Part shown: positions 23,464-30,036 of the stretch, one piece after another
How positions within the stretch are numbered: the first letter of the stretch is position 1
Layout: each line of letters starts with the position of its first letter
NCBI GenBank assembly: GCA_036556965.1
Contig: DATBIO010000200.1
Location: forward strand, 1-31,644
Source: DATBIO01 sp036556965
Lineage (GTDB): Bacteria; Acidobacteriota; Vicinamibacteria; Fen-336
Direction: 5' to 3'
DNA length: 31,644 nucleotides
Notes under the pieces: model-generated
Database searches by the model: none
What the model was told of the DNA's origin: nothing
What the model saw: only the letters and a program-made list of their open reading frames with translations
Program-made: the position numbers and the translations under genes

Positions 23464-26148
23464 GTGCCGGCCCAGCGCCGGCGGCCCCGCGCACTCCGCC
23501 GCGCGGGCGTCCTGGCCGTGGCCGCCCCTGTCGCGGCCGCTGCCTTCTTCCACTCGGTGGCGGGGGGCGCACGCTACGGGGGCAGCGACCTCGACGACCT
23601 CATGCTGCCCCTCCTGCAGTTGCTCGCCGACGCCCTCCGCCACGGCGAGGTCGGGCCCCTGCTCTGGAACTCGTCCGTGCACGGGGGCTACCCGGTGCTC
23701 GCGGAGGGCCAGATGGGCGCGTTCTACCCCGTCAACTGGCTGCTGCGCTGGATCCCGCCCCGCGACTTCGTAACCCTGTCCCTCCTCCTCAGCCACGTCC
23801 TGGCCTTCACCGGCATGGCCTGGCTGGCGCGCGTGCTGGGAGCCAGCGCCGTCGCCGCGGTGCTCGCGGGGACCATCTACTCCTTCGGCGGATTCACGGT
23901 GGCGCACGTCGCCCACCTCAACGTGGTGGCCGCGGTGCCGTGGCTCCCGGTGGTGCTGGGCCTCGTCGAGCTTGGCTTCCGCCGCCGGCGCCCCGCGCTC
24001 TGGGCCCTGGCCGGCCTCGCGTGGACACTCCAGTGGCTGTGCGGGCATCCCCAGGTCCCCATGATGACGGGAGCGATGGCCGTAGCCTGGGCTGCGCATT
24101 GCGCCTGGCGGCACGAGCGCGTCCCGGCGCGGAGGCTGGCCCGCGGGGGCCTGGCGGTCGGCACCGTGCTCGTGGTGGGCCTGGCCGGCGCCGCCGTCTA
24201 TCTCCTGCCCCTGCTCGAGCTGGCCCCATCGACCATCCGCGCCCATGGGATCCCCGACACCGACGAAGCGGCGACCTGGAGGGTGCCCGCCGCCGCCCTC
24301 GGCACGGCCCTCGCCCCCTTCGCGCTGGGCGGGCCGGGGACGAGCGCGGACGGCCCTCTCTTCGAGGAACGCACGTTCTACGCGGGCGTGGCCACGCTCC
24401 TCCTCGCCCTGGCTGCGCTGCCGTCGCGCCGCCGGGCCGCCGTGCCCTTCTTCGCCGCGGCCGCGGGGCTCTCCCTTCTCCTGGCCCTGGGCCCGCTGAC
24501 CCATCTCCCCGTCCTCGTGCAGGCGCTCCCGGGCTTTGGCAAGCTGCGCGTGCCGGCGCGCTTCGTGTTCCTGCTCGACGCCTCGCTGGCGCTCCTGGCC
24601 GCCTTCGGCCTCGACCGCCTCGCGGTGGCCGCGCCCGCTGCTCGCCGCGCCGCGCGCGCCCTGGGCCTCGTCGCCCTCGGCCTCGCCGCGGTCGTGGACT
24701 GGAGCGCAGTGGCTCCGGGACGCCAGGCCGTGATCGTGGCGGGCCTGCTCCTGGCCACGGGGGCATGGCTCGGTCTGGCGCCCCGCCCTGGCCCGCGCGC
24801 CTGGCGCCTGGCGGGGCTGGCCCTGGTGGCGGGGGACCTGCGCTGGTTCGCGGGAGAGGTGCACGGCGCGTACCGGAGCCCCCTGTACGCCGCGGCGCCG
24901 GTGGATCCCGCCGTGCAGTACGTGACCGCGCAGCCGGGATGGAACCGCCTGGTGCGCCAGCGCATGCTCCAGGTCACCAACCGGAGCCTGCTGCACGGAG
25001 CGCACGAGCTCTCCGGCTATGCGGCCATCCCCCTGGAGCGGCAGGAACGGTACCTCAACGCCCTCCACCGCGCGCGCGCGCGACAGGGCGTGCTGATGGA
25101 GGCGGCGGCGACGAGGTTCATGGTCGCGCCCGCGGATTGGAGCCCGCCCGGTCCCAGCGACAAGGGCGGCGTGCGCTTCTGGGAGGACGAGGTCTTCGCC
25201 TCCCTGGGCCGCGGCGCCGCCCCGCGCGCCGAGTACGCCGTGGACGGCGTGGCCGTGCGCGAGGTCTGCATCGTGGGTGCCCTGCACGGGTTCGCCCGCC
25301 TCACCGCGCCCGTCGCCTTCGCTTCGCTGAGGGTGGTGGACGACGCGGGGCGGGCGGAAGACTACGCGCTGGAGACCGCGGACGCGGGGCGGGGAGCCGC
25401 CCCTCCCGCCTTCCGCACGCGGGACGCGCTCTGGCCCCCGGAGGTGGTGGCCGACGTCGATGCGAGGGGCGAGTGGCGGCGGGTGTACCTCCTGCGCGTG
25501 CCGATGGCGGCGCGGCGCCCCCTGCAGCGCGTCGTCCTCGAGTACGCGGCTGCCTCCGGCGCCTTCCACCTCTACGGTCTGGGGCTCGTGGACCAGGGCG
25601 GAGCTGCGGTGTCCTTCTCGCCCCGCACCGAGCCCACGCTCCGCCCCGTCCACGCGGCCGGGGACCTGACCGTCTTCGAGACGGCGCCGGTGCGGCCGCG
25701 CGCCTTCGCCGTGCACGCGGTGCGCCGCGTGGCGACGCGGGACCGGGCGCTGGTCGCGGTGCAGGCCCCGGGCTGGAGCCCGGCGGAGTCGGTCGTGCTC
25801 GAGGACGCGACGGCTCCCCGCCTCACGGGGGGAGGGCCGTCCACCGTCGTCATCGAGAGCGACGAAGGCGCACGCGTGCATCTCCGTGCGTCCATGAGGG
25901 GCGACGGCTATCTCGTCCTCGCGGACGCGTTCTACCCGGGATGGCGGGCCTGGGTGGACGGCCAGGCCGTCCCCATCTACGCGGCCAACGCGGCGTTCCG
26001 GGCCGTCTACCTCCCCTCGGGCGCGCACCGCGTGACGTTCGCGCTGTCCACGGCGCGTTACCGCGCGGGCGCCGCCATCAGCCTGCTCGCCGCGGTCGGC
26101 GTGTGCGGCGCCCTCGCGGGCACGCGCCGGCCGCGGTCCCGAGGCTAG
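23464..26148 (+). CDS. YfhO-family polytopic membrane protein (paralogue 1, with extra domain)
   Basis: A YfhO-type protein of 894 residues from the GTG at 23464. The frame is open from 23251, but third positions become strongly G/C only from 23464, and both YfhO starts are preceded by CTCGAGCCG. Family features: a first external loop with an acidic cluster (GSDLDDLMLPLLQLLADALR), then LLWNSSVHGGYPVLAEGQMGAFYPVNWLL, and the C-terminal domain YLVLADAFYPGWRAWVDGQAVPIYAANAAFRAVYLPSGAHRV. About twelve helices lie between. Compared with the next gene it has an extra beta-rich segment of about 136 residues at roughly 25231-25638. Characterised YfhO members glycosylate lipoteichoic acid using a lipid-linked sugar; the substrate in a Gram-negative is unknown. 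Confidence 0.85.
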   Translation: MPAQRRRPRALRRAGVLAVAAPVAAAAFFHSVAGGARYGGSDLDDLMLPLLQLLADALRHGEVGPLLWNSSVHGGYPVLAEGQMGAFYPVNWLLRWIPPRDFVTLSLLLSHVLAFTGMAWLARVLGASAVAAVLAGTIYSFGGFTVAHVAHLNVVAAVPWLPVVLGLVELGFRRRRPALWALAGLAWTLQWLCGHPQVPMMTGAMAVAWAAHCAWRHERVPARRLARGGLAVGTVLVVGLAGAAVYLLPLLELAPSTIRAHGIPDTDEAATWRVPAAALGTALAPFALGGPGTSADGPLFEERTFYAGVATLLLALAALPSRRRAAVPFFAAAAGLSLLLALGPLTHLPVLVQALPGFGKLRVPARFVFLLDASLALLAAFGLDRLAVAAPAARRAARALGLVALGLAAVVDWSAVAPGRQAVIVAGLLLATGAWLGLAPRPGPRAWRLAGLALVAGDLRWFAGEVHGAYRSPLYAAAPVDPAVQYVTAQPGWNRLVRQRMLQVTNRSLLHGAHELSGYAAIPLERQERYLNALHRARARQGVLMEAAATRFMVAPADWSPPGPSDKGGVRFWEDEVFASLGRGAAPRAEYAVDGVAVREVCIVGALHGFARLTAPVAFASLRVVDDAGRAEDYALETADAGRGAAPPAFRTRDALWPPEVVADVDARGEWRRVYLLRVPMAARRPLQRVVLEYAAASGAFHLYGLGLVDQGGAAVSFSPRTEPTLRPVHAAGDLTVFETAPVRPRAFAVHAVRRVATRDRALVAVQAPGWSPAESVVLEDATAPRLTGGGPSTVVIESDEGARVHLRASMRGDGYLVLADAFYPGWRAWVDGQAVPIYAANAAFRAVYLPSGAHRVTFALSTARYRAGAAISLLAAVGVCGALAGTRRPRSRG

Positions 26149-26176
26149 TGTCAGGGCGGCGCGCGGGCCGCGGGAC

Positions 26177-26182
26177 TAAGAT
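26177..26182 (+). promoter_or_regulatory. -10-like TAAGAT before second YfhO gene
   Basis: TAAGAT lies 20 bases before the GTG at 26203 and 29 bases after the first YfhO stop. Its position relative to the start is like other -10-like elements in the window. It suggests the second YfhO gene may have its own promoter. No -35 box is clear. Confidence 0.25.
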
Positions 26183-26202
26183 GCGCGCTCCTCGAGCCGA
26201 CC

Positions 26203-29200
26203 GTGGTGAGCGCCCCACTCCCGCCCGCGCCGTCGCCCGCCGCGCGCCGCGCGCGGCCACGGAGGAACGTCCACCTGCTCGTCGGCGCCGGCGCCGTCCT
26301 CCTCTTCTCCTGGCCCGCCGTCAGCGGCCGCGTCGTGTACTGGCGGGGCGACCTCTCGACGTTCATGGTGCCGCTGCTCGGCCTCCTGGGCGAGTGCATC
26401 CGCACCGCCGACTTCCGCCCGCTGGCCTGGAACGCGCGCCTCTTCGCCGGCTATCCCCTCCTCGCCGAGGGCCAGATGGGCGCCTACTACCCGCTCAACT
26501 GGCTCGTGGCGGTGGTGCCGGCCTGGCTCTTCCCCACCCTCTCCATCGTGTTCAGCCACGCGCTCACGGTCTTCGCCACGGTGCGCTTCGCCAGGCTGCT
26601 GGGGATGAGCGTCCCCGCCGCCCTCCTGAGCGCGCTGGCCTTCGCCTACGGGGGCTTCGTGGTCGGCCACGTGCCGCACCTGCACACCGTGGCCGCGGTG
26701 CCGTGGCTGCCCGTGGTCCTGTGGTGGCTGGAGGCGGGATTCCGTAAGCGCCGGGCGGCCTGCTGGCTGCTGGCCGGGGCGGCCTGGGCCGCGCAGTGGC
26801 TGACCGGGCACCCGCAGGTGCCGCTCATGACGGGGGCGGTGGCGGCGCTCTGGATGGCTTCCCACGCCCTGCGCGGCGGAGCCGCCGCGCGCGACGCGGC
26901 GGTCGCCGCCGGCCTGATGGTCGCGGTGACGGCGGGGCTGGCCGCCGTCTACTTCCTGCCGCTGCACGAGGTGACCCAGGCCTCGGTTCGCGGCTCCGGA
27001 ACACCCGCGGGCTTCGAGGCCGCCGACTGGGCCCTCGCCCCGTCGGCGCTGAGCCAGGCCTTCCTGCCCTTCGCGCGGGGAGGGCCGCGCTCGTTCGGTC
27101 CGGGGCCCTTCTTCGAGGAGACGGCGCTCTACGTCGGGGTGATCACGCTCGCCTGCGCGGCCCTCGCTCCGTGCGGCCGCCGCCGCCGGCGCCACGTCCT
27201 CTTCTTCCTGGCCACGGCAGGGTTGGCCGTGCTGCTCGCGCTCGGGCGCGCCACGCCCCTGCACGACCTCGCCGCCGCGCTGCCGGGCGTGGGCAGCCTG
27301 CGCGTGCCCGCGCGCTGGTTGTTCGTGGCCGACTTCGCGGTGGCCATCCTCGCCGGCTTCGGCCTCGACTGGGTCACGCGCCGCTCGCCCCGGGCCCGGC
27401 GCGTGGGGCTCCTGGCCGCGGCGGCGGCGCTGGCGGGGGCGGTCGCGGTGGCCACCCTCCTGGAGACGGGGGCCGACCACACGCGGCTGGCCGTCCTGCT
27501 CGCCCTGACCTCCTCCTTCCTGGTCGGGGCAGTGGGGGCCCCCGCGCCCGCCTGGCGCTGGCTGGCCGTCGCCATCCTCGCCGCCGACCTCCGGCCCTTC
27601 GTGGCGCGCGTGCACGGCGCCTACCAGGTGCCACCCTCCGAGGCCGTGGTGAGGGAGCCCGCCGTCGAACACGTGGCCCGGGCCGCCGGCGGGAGCCGGT
27701 TCCTGCGCCATCCCCGGCTGGACCCGTCCAACAGCGCGCTGGCCCTGGGCGCCTACGACCTCGGGGGGTACAACTCGCTTCCCCTGCAGCGCCACTGGGC
27801 CTACCTCGAACAGGCAGGGACGGCCCGGAACGGCGAGGAGCGTCTCCTCGCCGCGGGCGCCGCCCGCTTCTTCGTGGCGCCCGCGGACTGGAGCCCGCCG
27901 CCCGCTCCCGAAGGCGCGGTCGGGGATGCCGTCGTGCCCCTTCGCCCCGTGTTCCGCCTCGGAGGGTCGGTCGTCTACGAGAACCCCGCGGCGCTGCCCC
28001 GGACCTGGGCCGTCCACGAGGTGCGCCGGGTGCGCGCGGGTGACGCCCTGGCCGCGCTGCGGGATCCCGCCTGGAGCCCCGCGCGCACGGTGGTCGTCGA
28101 CGATCCGAGCGCTCCCGCGGTCAGCGGCGCGCTCCCCTCGACGGTGACGCTGGAGAGGGACGACCACACGCGCCTCAGCCTGCTCGCCACCATGCAGGCC
28201 GACGGCTACGTGGTGCTCGCCGACGCCTACTACCCGGGCTGGGAGGCGGACGTGGACGGGCGGCCGACCCCCGTCTACCCGGCGAACCAGGCCTTCCGCG
28301 CGGTGTTCGTGCCCGCGGGCGAGCACCGGGTGTCGTTCGTCCTGGACACCGGGACCTATCGGACGGGGGCCCTGATCAGCCTCCTCACCCTGGGCGGGGC
28401 GTCGGCCCTGCTCCTGCGCGCCCGGCGCGCGGGGTCAGCGGGCGACGGCCGCCGGGACCTCCTCGGGCGCCGCGGCCTGCGCTCCCTCGCGCCAGCGGAG
28501 GATGTCGTAGCGGTAGATGCGGTAGGCGGAGAGCACCAGCGAGAGCACCACGGGGCCCACGATGATCCCCTTGGGGCCGAAGGCCATGAGCCCGCCGAGG
28601 ATGGAGAGGAAGCCCAGCATGGTGTGGATCTGCGCGGTGCCGCGGAGGATGAGGGGCTTGAGGATGTTGTCCACCATGCTGATGACGAGCACCCCGTACA
28701 CGATCACCCCCACCCCACGTCCCACCGCCCCCGTCACCATGAGGTAGACGCCCACGGGCACCCAGGCCAGGGGCGAGCCGAGGATGGGGATGAGGGCGGC
28801 GAACACCACCATCACCCCCCACAGCAGCGGGGAGGGCACGCCGAAGGCCCAGAAGCCGATCGCGGCGAGCACGCCCTGCACCAGGGGCACGATGAGCATG
28901 GACTGCAGCACGCCGCGCACGGTGTTGGTGAGGTGGTCCAGCATCTCCGTCTCCTGCCCGCGGGTGAGGGGCGAGATCCCGCGCAGGCCCTCGCGCAGCG
29001 ACTCCCCGTCGCGCAGGAGGAAGAACAGCATCATGAGCAGGATGATGACGTCGAGGAGGGCGGCGGCCAGGTTGGTGAGCCCCACCGCCAGCCAGTGGTT
29101 GGCGGAGGCGGCCAGCCCGGAGAGGCTGTTCGAGAACAGGGCCATGGCCGACCCCCCGCCGAGCACGCTGCGCACCCAGGCCATGAGGACGGGGTACTTG

Positions 29201-29742
29201 TCGGGCAGGGTGATGACCCAGAGCTTCTCGAGCTCGTGCGGCTGCAGGCGCGGGCGCAGCCATTCGAAGAAGGCGAGGGCCTGCTGGCCGAGCAGCGTGC
29301 CGTAGGTGAAGACGGGCACCAGCAGGACCACCGTGCACAGCACCACCAGCACCGCGGCGGCCAGCCAGCGCCGGCCGCCCAGCCGCCGCACGAGCGAGCG
29401 CTGCAGCGGTTGCAGGAGCAGGGCCAGGGAGACGGCCACCGTGAAGGTCAGCAGGAAGTAGTGGAAGACGGCCCAGGCCAGGAGGAGGACCACGGCCAGG
29501 CCCATGTACAGGGGGACCTGTGTCCGCCAGCCGCCTCCCAGGCGGACGGTGTGGGGCGTGGCGTGCATCGACACGCCGTCAGCGCTGGGCCGGGCGCGCC
29601 AGCCCGGAGAGCACGGACACCAGCTTCTCCACGTCGACGGGCTTGGTCAGGTGGTAGTGGAAGCCCGCTTCCCGCGAGGCGATGCGGGCCTCGCGCTCGG
29701 CGCGCGCGGTCAGGGCCACCGCGGGTATTCCGCGGCGGGTGA
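26203..29742 (+). CDS. YfhO-family polytopic membrane protein (paralogue 2); homology ends near 28440, no stop until 29742
   Basis: The GTG at 26203 (GTG repeated) starts a YfhO protein paralogous to the preceding one: VYWRGDLSTFMVPLLGLLGE, LAWNARLFAGYPLLAEGQMGAYYPLNWL, YGGFVVGHVPHLHTVAAVPWLPVVLWW, and the C-terminal domain YVVLADAYYPGWEADVDGRP through YRTGALISLLTLGGASALLL. Homology ends at about residue 745 (about 28440), exactly where the converging AI-2E gene ends. No stop codon occurs in frame until 29742, adding about 430 residues. That tail is rich in His, Gln, Glu and Asp, as expected from the antisense of a membrane protein gene, and is unlikely to be a real domain. The nearest stop in another forward frame is TAG at 28508-28510, reachable by a one-base shift. 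The true gene end is therefore uncertain: sequence error, recent stop loss or read-through. Confidence 0.8.
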   Translation: MVSAPLPPAPSPAARRARPRRNVHLLVGAGAVLLFSWPAVSGRVVYWRGDLSTFMVPLLGLLGECIRTADFRPLAWNARLFAGYPLLAEGQMGAYYPLNWLVAVVPAWLFPTLSIVFSHALTVFATVRFARLLGMSVPAALLSALAFAYGGFVVGHVPHLHTVAAVPWLPVVLWWLEAGFRKRRAACWLLAGAAWAAQWLTGHPQVPLMTGAVAALWMASHALRGGAAARDAAVAAGLMVAVTAGLAAVYFLPLHEVTQASVRGSGTPAGFEAADWALAPSALSQAFLPFARGGPRSFGPGPFFEETALYVGVITLACAALAPCGRRRRRHVLFFLATAGLAVLLALGRATPLHDLAAALPGVGSLRVPARWLFVADFAVAILAGFGLDWVTRRSPRARRVGLLAAAAALAGAVAVATLLETGADHTRLAVLLALTSSFLVGAVGAPAPAWRWLAVAILAADLRPFVARVHGAYQVPPSEAVVREPAVEHVARAAGGSRFLRHPRLDPSNSALALGAYDLGGYNSLPLQRHWAYLEQAGTARNGEERLLAAGAARFFVAPADWSPPPAPEGAVGDAVVPLRPVFRLGGSVVYENPAALPRTWAVHEVRRVRAGDALAALRDPAWSPARTVVVDDPSAPAVSGALPSTVTLERDDHTRLSLLATMQADGYVVLADAYYPGWEADVDGRPTPVYPANQAFRAVFVPAGEHRVSFVLDTGTYRTGALISLLTLGGASALLLRARRAGSAGDGRRDLLGRRGLRSLAPAEDVVAVDAVGGEHQREHHGAHDDPLGAEGHEPAEDGEEAQHGVDLRGAAEDEGLEDVVHHADDEHPVHDHPHPTSHRPRHHEVDAHGHPGQGRAEDGDEGGEHHHHPPQQRGGHAEGPEADRGEHALHQGHDEHGLQHAAHGVGEVVQHLRLLPAGEGRDPAQALAQRLPVAQEEEQHHEQDDDVEEGGGQVGEPHRQPVVGGGGQPGEAVREQGHGRPPAEHAAHPGHEDGVLVGQGDDPELLELVRLQARAQPFEEGEGLLAEQRAVGEDGHQQDHRAQHHQHRGGQPAPAAQPPHERALQRLQEQGQGDGHREGQQEVVEDGPGQEEDHGQAHVQGDLCPPAASQADGVGRGVHRHAVSAGPGAPARRARTPASPRRRAWSGGSGSPLPARRCGPRARRARSGPPRVFRGG
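28435..29574 (-). CDS. AI-2E-family permease-like membrane protein
   Basis: A 379-residue inner membrane protein. N-terminal helix pair GLAVVLLLAWAVFHYFLLTFTVAVSLALLLQPLQRSLVRR; a soluble middle segment; then LLDVIILLMMLFFLLRDGESLREGLRGISPL, the family hallmark FFLLRDGE. Later come QSMLIVPLVQGVLAAIGFWAFGVPSPLLWGVMVVFAALIPILGSPLAWVPV and DNILKPLILRGTAQIHTMLGFLSILGGLMAFGPKGIIVGPVV, the highly conserved end of PF01594. The family includes TqsA-like proteins and Na+/H+ antiporters; most substrates are unknown. The GTG at 29574 follows the response regulator stop by 4 bases; an ATG at 29568 is an alternative. The whole gene is overlapped by the open antisense frame of the second YfhO gene. Confidence 0.93.
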   Translation of the reverse strand: MSMHATPHTVRLGGGWRTQVPLYMGLAVVLLLAWAVFHYFLLTFTVAVSLALLLQPLQRSLVRRLGGRRWLAAAVLVVLCTVVLLVPVFTYGTLLGQQALAFFEWLRPRLQPHELEKLWVITLPDKYPVLMAWVRSVLGGGSAMALFSNSLSGLAASANHWLAVGLTNLAAALLDVIILLMMLFFLLRDGESLREGLRGISPLTRGQETEMLDHLTNTVRGVLQSMLIVPLVQGVLAAIGFWAFGVPSPLLWGVMVVFAALIPILGSPLAWVPVGVYLMVTGAVGRGVGVIVYGVLVISMVDNILKPLILRGTAQIHTMLGFLSILGGLMAFGPKGIIVGPVVLSLVLSAYRIYRYDILRWREGAQAAAPEEVPAAVAR

Positions 29743-29968
29743 GACCCCGCTTCAACGCCCGCATGAGCGCGTGGCCGTCCTCCCCGGGCATGCCGATGTC
29801 GCACACGAGCACGTCCGGCCCGTCTCGCTCCAGGGCCGCGCGCGCGCCGGCGGCGTCGGCGGCCCCCGAGACCCGAGCCCCGCGCAGCTCGAGGGCGGTC
29901 GTCAGCATCTCGCGGACGTCGTCGTCGTCCTCCACGAGCAATACGACGATTCCCTGAAGCACGCGCAC
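29579..29968 (-). CDS. Single-domain response regulator (CheY-like receiver)
   Basis: A 129-residue receiver domain with all key residues: acidic pocket E13-D14-D15 (LLVEDDDDVREML), phospho-acceptor D57 (DVLVCDIGMPGEDGHALM), T87 (VALTARA) and K109 (YHLTKPVDVEKL). No output domain is attached, so it should act through protein contacts, as CheY or Spo0F do. No histidine kinase is nearby. The GTG start at 29968 follows GGAGG by 8 bases, with the GAGG part in the loop of a small inverted repeat. It lies 4 bases ahead of the AI-2E-like gene, so the two are probably co-transcribed. Confidence 0.92.
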   Translation of the reverse strand: MRVLQGIVVLLVEDDDDVREMLTTALELRGARVSGAADAAGARAALERDGPDVLVCDIGMPGEDGHALMRALKRGLTRRGIPAVALTARAEREARIASREAGFHYHLTKPVDVEKLVSVLSGLARPAQR

Positions 29969-29970
29969 CC

Positions 29971-29992
29971 GAGCCGCCTCCGGCTCATTCTA
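29971..29992 (-). promoter_or_regulatory. -10 TAGAAT followed directly by GAGCCG/CGGCTC dyad containing the ribosome site
   Basis: Minus strand: TAGAAT (29992-29987) is followed without a gap by GAGCCG, GAGG, CGGCTC (29986-29971), a perfect 6-bp inverted repeat. GGAGG, the Shine-Dalgarno of the response regulator gene, spans the stem edge and loop. An off-centre -35 (GGACAT, 18-base spacer) is possible. The dyad could be an operator over the RNA start or an RNA hairpin hiding the ribosome site. Confidence 0.4.
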
Positions 29993-30036
29993 CGGCGGTG
30001 CCCCGGGAGGATGTCCGGGTGTCCATGCTTCCCCGG

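Noticed and set aside
23370..26747. 1125-codon plus-strand open frame across both YfhO genes
   Set aside because: Wrong frame: Arg/Gly/Pro-rich and without helices, while another frame gives two good YfhO proteins.
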